Shown: positions 52,919 through 62,330, numbered from the stretch's first letter. The stretch: 64,000 bases of DNA from Ostrinia nubilalis (GCF_963855985.1 NC_087118.1:8489001-8553000); one strand, 5' to 3'. Made by a program: numbers and translations. The notes: generated by a model not told the origin, from the letters alone.

Positions 52919-53077
52919 TGTTACAAGCTCATTTACATTACTTAGACGTAAGAGGTTGCTCCAATCAATCAAACTGAGGTCTCGCTCAAGGTGCTCCAAT
53001 ACAATATCCTTGTAAGGCCTATAGGTGACCCAAAGAGGCCTCGCTTTCTCCTTTTTCATTTTGAACTCGGCCAGAAG
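52919..53077 (-). pseudogene. LINE-B ORF2 segment between inserts
   Basis: Reads LAEFKMKKEKARPLWVTYRP, KDIVLEHLERDLSLIDWSNL and NVNELVTSFT, the CR1-group linker between endonuclease and RT. Its right edge joins 54510 (GSHAL) without the TIR element, and its left edge joins 47277 (GCVIGMMDLHAPV) without the I-clade LINE. Confidence 0.82.
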
Positions 53078-53079
53078 TA

Positions 53080-54507
53080 GGGTTAGACCGGGGACAATAG
53101 TACCATTTTTTGGAAATTGTTCAATATTGAGAAATCTAATGAAATATAACTTATTCTGTTAGTATGCTGTAAAAACTAGACTCCTAAGCTACAAATTTAA
53201 GCATGCAGAGTTGAACTATTCTTTCGAATACTTAATGAAAAACGAGTTTGAACTGTACGATGTCTCATGTTACAATTGACCCCTACAACGGGTCAATTGT
53301 ACCAATAATATATGAGGCTATAAAAGTCGTTATGTTTATCTAATCATCACCTTTATTGGTATTCTGTACTCTTAATCTCCTACAATCATCATTCTTTATT
53401 AATTGAGATCGAAAATATTTAGGAACAAGTATGAAAAATCAACACTAAAGTTTAAAAACAAAACAATAACTTTTCTTCCATAAAAACGAAAAAGCTAACT
53501 GTTTCTACACAATATGCCATTTATTTGGCTCGGATATTGCTCCTGAAACAACAATAAGCATAATAACAATGATAGAATAATCAAAACTTAAAAATCTTTT
53601 TTTGTATGAGGGTACAATTGACCCCTGGTACAATTGACCCTGATTTATTTATATCTACTAATGCTTCGCCCTTTTAAAATTTTTTCATAAGCCTGTTCAT
53701 AAAGGAATAGATCCGTTGATCCGTGATCCGTACTTTTGACTCTACGTCGAGGCATCTAAAACAAAACGTTCAAATACTTAGTTACTTACTGAATTAAGCT
53801 AAAATGTACATATTCAGAAGGGTTTTAGAAACCTATATTAAAATATTTTAAGTAGGCATTTAGGTACTTATATCACCTTTTTATCGACATCTACCTACTT
53901 ATTTAATAAAACACATTAACTATTTTTTCAGTAGGTAGGTATGCCTATAATTATAAAAATATAATTGTAAAAATGTAAAATAACCACGTGAATGTTTTAT
54001 AATAACTTATTTTATTATAAGTATAGGTACCTTAAAACCAATTTAAAATATTAAGTATAAAATAAGGTTCCGGGGGTTAATTGTACCACGGGGTTGATAG
54101 TACCGCTACAATTGACCCCATGGAGACTGGTACATTTGTTCCAAGTAGGTAGTCAAGAGAACTTCACCTAAAATTCAGTCATTTTCACAGTGAATGCCAA
54201 TAATTCGCTGTCGATACAAAGTTTAGAGCCTGGATAAACTATTGACAACAATACTTTGGTAACAAATAGCATATTAGGCAACTTATGGGCTCATATATTT
54301 GACATAAAAACTTACTGCGGCTGGGCAAAAAACAAAAATCCTTCCTGTACACCTTCGTTTTTCAGCGCAAGCGCCGCCGACTGGTGAGCGGATGGAAACA
54401 CAAAAAGCGCATATTCTGACGCTATGCACACAATCTAACGTCGCTTGTATGAAGAAATATCGCCGATGGTACTATTGACCCGTGGTACTATTGTACCCGG
54501 TCTACCC
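53080..54507. mobile_element. TIR element rich in GGTCAATTGTACC motifs
   Basis: The ends read GGGTTAGACCGGGGACAATA and, inverted, GGGTAGACCGGGTACAATAG, flanked by TA at 53078-53079 and 54508-54509. Removing it restores the LINE-B frame (GSHALLLAEFK). The 1428-bp AT-rich interior carries repeated, often paired motifs like CAATTGACCCC and GGTCAATTGTACC. There is no transposase. Tc1/mariner-group MITE is likely. Confidence 0.83.
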
Positions 54508-54509
54508 TA

Positions 54510-54651
54510 ATGCGTGACTACCCAGGTCTGGGGAGTGTCTCACAACAACCCGGTGTGCCCGCAAGTCCGTACAGATTAAGTCAATTAGTGTGCTGCTGTG
54601 ATCTGTAAAATGAGTTGGCTCAGTTATCAACTGATTGAGGCTCAGGCCGCG
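54510..54651 (-). pseudogene. LINE-B endonuclease, distal piece
   Basis: Reads LSLNQLITEPTHFTDHSSTL and IDLICTDLRAHR, then HSPDLGSHA, the last endonuclease blocks (the S-D/H region) of the CR1-group ORF2. Joined in frame to 55495 when the TIR element and one TATA are removed. Confidence 0.82.
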
Positions 54652-54655
54652 TATA

Positions 54656-55490
54656 TGTCGCAGTCGGATTGTATAATCCGCCGTTTTACATTACCACTAG
54701 GCATTTTACATTACAGCTCTGTTTTGTAATACGGCGGTTCAACGTTTAGGCGGATTGAATACGGCTGAATGAAAATCCGCCGGAATGTATTCGGCGCCAA
54801 ACGTTCTTCAATACGGCTAGCCGCAATGTAAAACAGCGTGTCATTACCCGCCGCTTTGACAATTTTTAGTTCCCATTTTCAATACCGTGGCGCTGCCTGA
54901 CAACAACAACAACAATGGCATCAGATGCAGAAAATGTGTTGCTAAATTACGGAGTTATTTCTGAATCTAATAAAGAAAACGTTATAAATATGTGTGTCGG
55001 CAGTGAGTTTAAGAACAATTTTAACTTGCAATTGTAGAATTTCTATTCTTCACAATGTGGAACAGTCAAAAAACCGTCGACAAGGGACCGAGTTTTGGAG
55101 GTTATAGCTCACATCAAAACCGCTAAAGTGGCTATGGATTCTGGTGTTCGGCGGAATCCTACTCAATATTATTGCTGCAAAAAGTATATTATTTACTATT
55201 ACTTACAGTAACGAAGATAATAAAATTCTTACTTAATTACTTCTTACTTAATTAGAAGAAATCTGTCTTGTTAAATTTTATTTTCATTAAACATTATTTT
55301 ATTTTCTAAGTATGGTCACCCTACAATCTAAATAGTAGAACGATGCGGCTAAACGTGGGCCGCCGTATTGAAGAACGTATCGCAATGACAATCCGCCTAA
55401 ACGTTGAACCGCCGTATTACAAAACAGAGCTGTAATGTAAAATGCCTAGTGGTAATGTAAAACGGCGGATTATACAATCCGACTGCGACA
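54656..55490. mobile_element. TIR element with perfect 102-bp inverted repeats
   Basis: Arms 54656-54757 and 55389-55490 are perfect reverse complements starting TGTCGCAGTCGGATTGTATA. A TATA lies on each side (54652-54655 and 55491-55494). The reading frame of LINE-B closes only with a 4-bp duplication. The 835-bp interior has an ATG at 54914 with a short frame (MASDAENVLLNYGVISESNK then stop near 55036). It is followed in another frame by TRDRVLEVIAHIKTAKVAMD, so it may hold remnants of a transposase first exon. Superfamily not resolved. Confidence 0.88.
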
Positions 55491-55494
55491 TATA

Positions 55495-55979
55495 CACTGC
55501 TCGAGATCTCTACTCCTGCCACTAGTAGTATTAAGCAGGTTAATGTTGAAGTCTCCCATAATTATAAGCCCGTCCGCCCCAGCGAAACAAGCAACAGATT
55601 CTGTCAGTGCCTCAAGGAACCCGTCAGGATCAAGCCAAGGAGGTCTATAGGCCGTGCCGGTGACTATAACCTTACTCAGTAGACGCACAGAGATCCACAT
55701 CTGCTCCACCAATATTGCAGAGCAAGGATGGGTACACACCTTTACATTTAGACTTTTCCGTATGTAGAACCCTACACCACCTCCCCGGCCACCCCTTATG
55801 TGATCTGGTCTAGGGACATGCCTCAGTCTATAGCCGGCCAGTTTAGGTGCCCTGTCCTCCTCGCCAGTCCTCAGCCATGTCTCATTAATGGCTATTATGT
55901 CAGGAGACAAGTCATCCACCGCCACAATTAGCTCCTCATGCTTAGTGCTCAAAGACCCAGCATTAAAAAAACCCACCAA
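55495..55979 (-). pseudogene. LINE-B endonuclease, proximal piece
   Basis: Reads VGFFNAGSLSTKHEELIVAV, IIAINETWLRTGEE, GGGVGFYIRKSLNVKV, ILVEQMWISVRLL and IIMGDFNINLLNTTSGRSRD. These are N, E and D-N motifs of an APE-type endonuclease. There is no upstream ATG before the first motif. It is cut at DLEQC by the 835-bp TIR element. Confidence 0.84.
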
Positions 55980-56401
55980 TAAATTATCTAACCCCAGGCC
56001 TGTGAGAAATGCGAGTTATATAAAAACCAGATAATATTAGAGGTGCAATGATTATTAAACATGTCAAAGGATATCATCATTAGTGCATTCATATTAATAA
56101 ATTGTAATAAATTCGATTTGTGAGAAATTGATAAGATCATAATGTAATAATAATTGTAAACTAATAAAATAGAGTCAATGTCAATGTATTGATAGCAATG
56201 TAATGGCAGCAATAATAATAACAAAATTATACAGTTAATATAGAACCAACAGCTGTGTTCAATTGAGTTAATGCTCTGACTACCTGACAAACAAATCCAC
56301 TTCATTACACAGGTGAGCAGATATACAGGAATTTGATATACTTTATAAAAAAATTGACAAAAATTAATTGATATTATGTGTACATTGCAGAGAGCCGCTA
56401 G
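55980..56401 (-). other. LINE-B spacer between ORF1 and ORF2
   Basis: AT-rich, no recognisable protein. Between the ORF1 stop (56402) and the endonuclease. The in-frame stretch before the endonuclease contains TTCTCACAG on the minus strand, which resembles a splice acceptor, but this may be chance. Confidence 0.5.
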
Positions 56402-57189
56402 TCATTGTGCTGCGAGGCCGAACACCCTACCAATGTCGTCCATCGAACGCAGCTGAAAGACCTGGGAACCGTCACCTCTGCGCGCGAAGATGCGTCCCCT
56501 CCTCGTCCAGGAGTACTTCCACTGGAGGCGACGGCACTCCTCGCGCACCCTGTGGAAGAGCTGACGGTTGGAGCGCGTCAGATGCTCATTCACGAAGACC
56601 CGACGCCTGCCCTCCGCCGCGACGCCACGCCGCACGCGCGCCGCCTGCAGCAGCTCGTCGAGCAGCTGGCGGCGCGCCAGGCGGACCACGACGCGGCGCG
56701 GCCTGGCGCCGCCCGACTCGCCCGGCGGCGCGCCCACTCGCTCCGCGAACACCACGTCGCGCCCCTCCATGGACACGCCTAAGCAGCTGGCGAGCGCGAG
56801 GACACTGTGGAGGACGGTTTCCCCCTTCTCCTCCGGGAGGTGACCGATTTCGAGGTCAGAGATTAGTGCCTCCTGGTCCCGCTCGTTGAGCTCCAGTTTG
56901 AGCTCAGCTATGGTCCTCTCCATCCGCTGGACGGTTTCCGACCCTGGCCCCGAGCCGGCCTGCGCCTGTTGCCGATCTGCAGCGTCCAGCCTCTGCTCGA
57001 TGTCCACCAGGCGCCCGTCGACAGTGTCCGCCCTCAGTTCGATCTTCACGACTCTGTCGGTCAGCTCAGATATCTCCGGCTTCATCGTGTCAATCTGCGC
57101 TCTCAAACATCTAAATTCGTCGTGCATCTCTTCGCGAAGTTGCCGAATCTACATGAAGAGGGCCTGTACATCGGACACCTCCAGCGTCA

Positions 57190-57193
<4 letters not shown>
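56402..57193 (-). pseudogene. LINE-B ORF1, coiled coil and C-terminal domain
   Basis: The region reads MTLEVSDVQALFM then a stop, REEMHDEFRCLRAQIDTMKP, a heptad-rich coiled coil (LTDRVVKIELRADTVDGRLV), and a basic globular part (RRVVVRLARRQLLDELLQAA, VFVNEHLTRSNRQLFHRVRE, GRIFARRGDG). Such C-termini resemble the baculovirus FP-type domain found in CR1-group ORF1 proteins. It would bind element RNA. The N-terminal PHD part is at 61848-62180, beyond LINE-A. One TAG near 57147 and the LINE-A insertion break it. Confidence 0.78.
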
Positions 57194-57229
<36 letters not shown>

Positions 57230-57386
57230 TAGGTCTGCAAAACTGGTTTTACAAAGTTACATACATAAAATAAACAACTTAGTTGGCATTAATAATGTAA
57301 AACCTCCTAGATGCAAACACCGCATGCATACAATAATATTGTGTAAACAGAAAATGTTAAAGTTATTAGCCTATGTACTTTAAGTT

Positions 57387-60302
57387 TCATTTAACATTAG
57401 AGCAGCAATAAAATTTACTTAGGTTGTTTTTGATAGAGGCGATAGAACCGTGAAAAATATCAACTTCGGTGCGAACAGAATTACAGCCCGACGCAATGCG
57501 ATAGAGTGGTGAAAACTGACCGAGATTGGTTTTGCATAGAGGATTTTCGAAAGTTTTCCGATTCAGTAGGCGGCTGCTTGGGCGTGGGACGGAGAGTGAC
57601 AGTCGCTCGAGGGTGCAAGAAGACTCCAAAGATCCACGAAGCAACTTGCAGGCAAAAACTACGTCAGACTTCTTACGTCGAATGTACAGTGGCTCCAATT
57701 TATAGTGCGAAAGGCGTTGAGTGTAGGACGTTAAATTACGGCATTTGTTGTCAGAATACGCAAGGTGGTATAGAAAACGTCTTTGAACTCTTTCCAATCG
57801 ATCAATATGGACTTGATAACAGGGGCTCCAGACAACACTGCAATATTCAAGAATACCTCGTATCAGGGCGACGAATATCTTAATCGTCAGAGAAGGCTGG
57901 TTGAACAACTTCATCTGACGATTGACAAATCCAGAGAGTCGAGACGATTTGGCGATTATATGATCTAAATGATTTCGAAAACTAAGCGAGCTATCAACCA
58001 TAACACCTAAATCTCGAATAACCGAAACCTCTTCTAGTTGAACACTTCCAATTGTGTATGACGCGATTTTCGGTATTTTTCTTCTAGTAAGTCTTAAAAA
58101 GAAACATTTGGTAGGGTTAAGACGCATGTCGTTAGCTTCGCACCAATCCATTATGACATTTATATCGTTTTGCAATATAGTAACGTCATGTTGATCCGAG
58201 ATTATTCGGTACAGTTTAAGATCGTCTGCAAACATTTTAAAATTGCTCTGTATTCGAGTACAGAGGTCGTTGATGAAAATTAAGAAGAAAAGTGGCCCCA
58301 AGTGAGAACCCTGGGGCACCCCCGACGGTACAGGTGAAGCCTTCGACGAAAAACCAAGAAAAGCCACCAGCTGTGATCGATTTAATAAGTACGACTCACA
58401 CCAACGCAACAAGGAGCCATGTATACCCATATTGGCGAGTTTCGTAAGTAATAGATCGTGGTTAACTAGATCAAACGCCTTCTGAAAGTCTGTGTATATC
58501 GCATGCACTTCCTCCTGATTGTCAAGAGCCTGCGAAACATCGGTAATATATTCGACCAAGTTGGTGGAAGTTGATTTACGTGGGAGAAATCCATGTTGAT
58601 TGGGATTTATCTGTCTCTGGACGTGAGGCAATATCTGTTTGTACACTATTGATTCCAAAATTTTACCGCTTATGGAGAGTATAGAAATGGGACGGTAATT
58701 TCTGACACTATTCTGGTCTCCAGACTTGTGAATGGGAGTAAGGTGGGCTAGCTTCCATTTACTTGGAAAAACCCCAGTCTCTAAGGACTGTTGAAAGAGT
58801 CTTGTTAGAGGCTTGCATAGGTTGTCTGCACAATTTTTGAGGAAAATTGGAGGTAGAAGATCTGGCCCAGGGCCCTTATTGCAGTCTAAATTCTGCAGAG
58901 ACTTCAGAACCTCGTCCTCAGTTATGATGCATTTACTAAGAAGGAGAGGGCAATTATTCTTCAGCTCTTGATCAGCAATGATGGGATGAGTGGGTAAATT
59001 GTTGTGTTTTGTTATGGTTCCATACACAGATTGAAAGTAGTGAGAGAAAAGATCTGCCACTCCTTGTCCACCTTTTGCCACAACTTCATCGAGGCGCATC
59101 TCATTTGGAATGGAAGTGCAATTAGATTTCCTCTCCTTCACATATCTCCAAAAGTATTTAGGACAAGATCTCATATGTTCGTCGGCCCGTTTTTTAAAAG
59201 TATTGTAACAATACTTTATCATTGCGTCGCAGCGTTTACGTAGGAGTGAGAATGTCAGTTTGTCCAAGGGGTTGCCATATTTCTTGAATCTCTTATGGTA
59301 CTTCTTCTTTTCCTTGAGTGCTTTTATTAGCGGAACACTGAACCATACTGGGTATTTCGTGTTACTTTTTGCACGCAAAGGTGTGTGTTTTTCTATAATG
59401 GGCATTGTTAAGCCATAGAATAGATCTACGGCAGTTTCAATGTTTTCAGCGAACAAAACGGGACTCCAATCAACCCTACATAGATCTTTGTTTATTTCAT
59501 CGTAATTGGACATGTGGAAGTTGAGACTTTTAACCATTTTGGGCCTAACAAAAGCCCTGGTGGGCCTTCCCAACCGAATAATGATACCGGGATGGTGGGG
59601 ATCTATTGGAACTATAGCAGGTTCAGCCCTGCACACGGATATTAATGCGGGATTATTGAAGAGTACCAGATCTAGAATTTTTCCATTTTCGTTTTGGATG
59701 TAATTACACTGACGTAAGTCGTTAAAAGATAGCGCGTCCACAAAACTTCCTTCTGTAGTGCTAAGTGACGACCCAGCCGAAGAGTAGCCTGGTTCGGAAT
59801 CGTGGAGCCAATTAATATTAGGAAGATTGAAGTCCCCTATTATTATGACATTCGAAGAGGCATTTATTTTATTTTGAATTATATCAGTAGTGTTTGTAAG
59901 AAATACATCAATTTCATCAAGTCTTACTGGAGGGGGGATGTACACACCGCAGACGTGAACCTTAAAGTTTCCATCAACCCTCAACGACAACCACAAGTCC
60001 TCACATTCAGTCTCCCATATTAAGTTACGGATTACCTCATGCTGCCTCAGGACAGCAATCATCACGCCGCCACCCTCTCGTTTTTTAGAAGCAGTTGTAG
60101 ATCTGTCACGTCTAAATACGTTGTATCGCTGATCCAACAATTCATAATCAAAGACAGTACAATTCAACCAAGTTTCAGACAAAACAATAACATCGTAATT
60201 ACAGTGCAGCACAGCGGCATACAACTCCTCAACTTTGGTTCTAAGGCCTCTTACATTTTGATAGTAGATCTTAATATTGAAAATTACAATTAAAGCTTCA
60301 GC
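57387..60302 (-). CDS. LINE-A ORF2, endonuclease-reverse transcriptase
   Basis: Open from just after a TAG at 60303-60305 to the stop at 57387. Endonuclease motifs are IYYQNVRGLRT, IVLSETWLN, GGGVMIAVLR, IIIGDFNLPNINW and DPHHPGIIIRL. RT motifs are GPGPDLLPPIFLKN, YRPISILSISGKILESIV, NQHGFLPRKSTSTNLV, YTDFQKAFDLVNHDLL, SGVPQGSHLGPLFFLIFIND and MFADDLKLYRI. The C-terminus has VQRRFLYHLAY. The first ATG is at 60224, inside the endonuclease and after its first Asn motif, so initiation must be non-AUG or coupled to ORF1. No lesion is visible, so it could be enzymatically competent. Confidence 0.88.
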   Translation of the reverse strand, partial: AEALIVIFNIKIYYQNVRGLRTKVEELYAAVLHCNYDVIVLSETWLNCTVFDYELLDQRYNVFRRDRSTTASKKREGGGVMIAVLRQHEVIRNLIWETECEDLWLSLRVDGNFKVHVCGVYIPPPVRLDEIDVFLTNTTDIIQNKINASSNVIIIGDFNLPNINWLHDSEPGYSSAGSSLSTTEGSFVDALSFNDLRQCNYIQNENGKILDLVLFNNPALISVCRAEPAIVPIDPHHPGIIIRLGRPTRAFVRPKMVKSLNFHMSNYDEINKDLCRVDWSPVLFAENIETAVDLFYGLTMPIIEKHTPLRAKSNTKYPVWFSVPLIKALKEKKKYHKRFKKYGNPLDKLTFSLLRKRCDAMIKYCYNTFKKRADEHMRSCPKYFWRYVKERKSNCTSIPNEMRLDEVVAKGGQGVADLFSHYFQSVYGTITKHNNLPTHPIIADQELKNNCPLLLSKCIITEDEVLKSLQNLDCNKGPGPDLLPPIFLKNCADNLCKPLTRLFQQSLETGVFPSKWKLAHLTPIHKSGDQNSVRNYRPISILSISGKILESIVYKQILPHVQRQINPNQHGFLPRKSTSTNLVEYITDVSQALDNQEEVHAIYTDFQKAFDLVNHDLLLTKLANMGIHGSLLRWCESYLLNRSQLVAFLGFSSKASPVPSGVPQGSHLGPLFFLIFINDLCTRIQSNFKMFADDLKLYRIISDQHDVTILQNDINVIMDWCEANDMRLNPTKCFFLRLTRRKIPKIASYTIGSVQLEEVSVIRDLGVMVDSSLSFRNHLDHIIAKSSRLSGFVNRQMKLFNQPSLTIKIFVALIRGILEYCSVVWSPCYQVHIDRLERVQRRFLYHLAYSDNKCRNLTSYTQRLSHYKLEPLYIRRKKSDVVFACKLLRGSLESSCTLERLSLSVPRPSSRLLNRKTFENPLCKTNLGQFSPLYRIASGCNSVRTEVDIFHGSIASIKNNLSKFYCCSNVK

Positions 60303-60343
60303 CTAAATTAACAAAAACAAAGAAAGAAGTATCTAAAATGAAC

Positions 60344-61384
60344 TTATAAAAGAGAGTTCAACACAACGTCACTCGTTATACGGTGGATTTTTGATATAGA
60401 GTCTTTACGCATAAATATGCGTCCGCTGCGAACCCACACAAATTCGTACTTATTTTCCTTGGCAAACTTCCTGGTTGCCGCGTGCAGTTTCTTATTTTCA
60501 GGCGAAAGATGCTCTGTTACATAGAATGGTTGCTTTTTTCCAGGTATTCCGATATGCGCAGTATTCAGTCTATCTGTCCCACGAGACTTGTTGAACTTTT
60601 TGACCGCTGCTAATATTCCGTCTTTTATCCTGGGATTTGCGAACTTAACCAAAATGCTGCGGGGGCGAGTCGATTCCTGGTTCAGTTTAGGTATTCTGTA
60701 GTAGTTAATTATATCGGATTCAGCCAGTGGGAATGAAACAACTTTGGAGAGTTGTTTTGTAAAAGTCAATATGTCCTCGTTCTTGTTTTCAGGAATACAC
60801 TGAATTTCTACATTACATGCTCTTGATTGTAGGTCTATGGTAGCTAATTTATTTTTAATGTCATTAATTTCCACAGTTAGTTTGCAGTTTTCGTTTTGTA
60901 GATTATCGATGATTTTAGATTTATCGGACACCAACTTGTTGAGGTCTTCGTACTGAGCGCTTAAGAAAGACACGCTTGTCTTTAGCTCTTCGATTTTCCC
61001 GTTCACAGTCTTTATCTCAGATGACAATGCGGCCCTCACGTCAGATAGGATTTTAGTAGTTGCTTCCTTCAATTTCTCGTCGATGTACGATTTAAGCTCT
61101 TCAATCAGCGTGTTACTAGTCAACAACTGGCAACTATTACCGGAGGATGCCGATTTGGGGGATTCCGCTTGTTGTGCTCTTATCGGAGTGTGAGTGTTGT
61201 CACCCCGTTTTTCTGATGCTTTGCAATCCGGACATTTCCATACAACCTTTGTTGACTGTTTTAATTCCTTTGCATAAGCGGCGGCCGTAATACCCAAGCA
61301 CAAATAATGGTAAGTGCCCTCGCAATGTGAACAAGATTTCAAGTCGGTATTTTTTAATACCTTCTGACACGCTTTGCATCGCAT
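60344..61384 (-). CDS. LINE-A ORF1, PHD finger and coiled-coil protein
   Basis: The 346-residue protein starts with a PHD-type zinc finger (CKACQKVL ... CSHCEGTYHYLCLG ... WKCPDC, residues 3-51). A polar linker is followed by a long coiled coil (about residues 85-190, heptads such as VNGKIEELKTSVSFLSAQYE). The C-terminal part is RRM/FP-like (ACNVEIQCIPENKNEDILTF, RPRSILVKFANPRIKDGILA, FYVTEHLSPENKKLHAATRK). Such proteins coat LINE RNA; the PHD finger may read chromatin, which is an inference. ORF1 stops about 40 nt before the ORF2 open frame. Confidence 0.87.
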   Translation of the reverse strand: MRCKACQKVLKNTDLKSCSHCEGTYHYLCLGITAAAYAKELKQSTKVVWKCPDCKASEKRGDNTHTPIRAQQAESPKSASSGNSCQLLTSNTLIEELKSYIDEKLKEATTKILSDVRAALSSEIKTVNGKIEELKTSVSFLSAQYEDLNKLVSDKSKIIDNLQNENCKLTVEINDIKNKLATIDLQSRACNVEIQCIPENKNEDILTFTKQLSKVVSFPLAESDIINYYRIPKLNQESTRPRSILVKFANPRIKDGILAAVKKFNKSRGTDRLNTAHIGIPGKKQPFYVTEHLSPENKKLHAATRKFAKENKYEFVWVRSGRIFMRKDSISKIHRITSDVVLNSLL

Positions 61385-61847
61385 ATTTATTTATTTTATT
61401 AAATCGAAGAAACAAATTCACAGAAAAATATCAACCCAAAAAGTCATCGGGTATCGGGTTTTGAACTCGGGTCACAGCGGATACGCACCGCGCTCACAGC
61501 CACAAGACCAGTATGCTCATTACGTCATTGAGTGAATAACTGACACTGTTTGGGACGGTTGTATGAGTAGTAAGATGATTGTTTGTAATAGTTTTGAGAC
61601 TGACCACCAATCGGTTAATAATATTTTTGCACTCAAACGAACTACCGCACTGACACTGGGTTTTAGGAGTTATTCTTCAGTAACACTTTATAGTTTATAG
61701 TTGATTTTTGCACACGCGCATCACAAAAAGTCTTTCGAACAATTACTGCACACTTATGTTTTGAATTTGACGTTATTGATTGCGTTATGAATTTATTTAT
61801 GCGGAGCTGATTCAAAAGCGTCCGACCGTCACGCCATCTTGATTCAA
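61385..61847 (-). other. LINE-A 5' UTR and junction with LINE-B
   Basis: No coding region apart from the tail of a LINE-B frame running into LINE-A sequence (61663-61847). The exact insertion point is not resolved. Contains the tRNA-like segment. Confidence 0.55.
61440..61506 (-). promoter_or_regulatory. tRNA-like Pol III-type segment in LINE-A leader
   Basis: On the minus strand TTGTGGCTGTGAGCGCGGTG is followed by GCGTATCCGCTGTGACCC and GAGTTCAAAACCCG. The last part resembles a B box (GTTCRANNCC); the first part is a weak A box. It lies 60-120 nt upstream of the ORF1 ATG. LINE-B has a comparable segment in the same place. Confidence 0.5.
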
Positions 61848-62180
61848 GATGCGCAGTATTATCAAGGCTCCGCCGCGCGCCCCGCTCCAACATGGAGGCG
61901 TCGAGGCTGCCAGGGCTAAAGGTGGTGGCAACCCTGCGCATCGTGACGCCTTCCGCGGCGGCCCTGACTGGCGTGTCAGAGTTGTCCCTCTTCGGCTGCT
62001 TGCTTACACACGTCACACATATCCACGCGGCCCTCCGCTCATCCACCAGAGTACCGTGGAATCGTTCCTCTGTTATACCAGCGCACTGCAAATCGAAGTA
62101 CTCCTTACAGAGGCAGCACATCAGCGCCTGTCTTCAATTTGCTTGAAGCAACCGCCACACACTTTCCTGGTTTTAGGCAT
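61848..62180 (-). pseudogene. LINE-B ORF1 N-terminus (PHD-like)
   Basis: From ATG 62180 the frame reads MPKTRKVCGGCFKQIEDRR, then TGA at 62123-62121; one frame over it continues MCCLCKEYFDLQCAG ... AAWICVTC. Together the Cys pairs form a PHD-like finger as in LINE-A ORF1, with Phe at the usual His position. A one-base frameshift at TGATG breaks it. The rest of ORF1 lies beyond LINE-A at 57193. Confidence 0.72.
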
Positions 62181-62254
62181 TTTTGGCGAATACTAATTAA
62201 AAACGTAAGCAAATAAAAACAAAAAAAAACAAAAAAAAAAATTTTTGCTTCACT

Positions 62255-62322
62255 TGGATTCGAACTTGGTTCTCTCGATATTACCCGGCAGATATACCGA
62301 GCACGCCGCGATTGCACTTGTG
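62255..62322 (-). promoter_or_regulatory. tRNA-like Pol III-type segment in LINE-B leader
   Basis: The minus strand reads CAATCGCGGCGTGCTCGGTA, then TATCTGCCGGGTAATATCG and AAGTTCGAATCCAAG. GTTCGAATCC is a perfect B-box core. It lies about 80 nt upstream of the LINE-B ORF1 ATG, the same position as in LINE-A. Confidence 0.55.
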
Positions 62323-62330
62323 TGAGATGA

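Larger units (their letters stand above)
57194..61840 (-). mobile_element. LINE-A: CR1-group LINE with both ORFs intact
   Basis: Inserted in LINE-B ORF1. It ends in a 34-base A tail (T run 57194-57227) preceded by AATAAA. The 3' edge is clear; the 5' edge lies between about 61800 and 61850 and no target duplication was found. ORF1 (346 aa) and ORF2 (about 970 codons) are free of stops. The 5' UTR has a tRNA-like segment. This is the least damaged LINE in the window. Confidence 0.85.
44284..62330 (-). mobile_element. LINE-B: CR1-group LINE, heavily interrupted
   Basis: A single minus-strand LINE spread over 18 kb. From the 5' end: tRNA-like leader, ORF1 N-terminus (PHD-like) at 61848-62180, LINE-A insertion, ORF1 C-terminus 56402-57193, spacer, endonuclease 55495-55979 and 54510-54651, RT 52919-53077 and 45187-47277, 3' UTR and an (ATTCT)n tail at 44284-44308. 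The frames close across each insert when the target duplication is removed. Several frameshifts show age. The ATTCT tail repeat fits CR1-group elements. Confidence 0.85.

Noticed and set aside
56368..56889. Arg/Ala-rich plus-strand frame of 173 residues
   Set aside because: It is the antisense shadow of the LINE-B ORF1 C-terminal domain.
62255..62322. Genuine tRNA gene
   Set aside because: Only the B box is good. No cloverleaf with paired acceptor ends was found, and it lies in a LINE leader with a counterpart in LINE-A.
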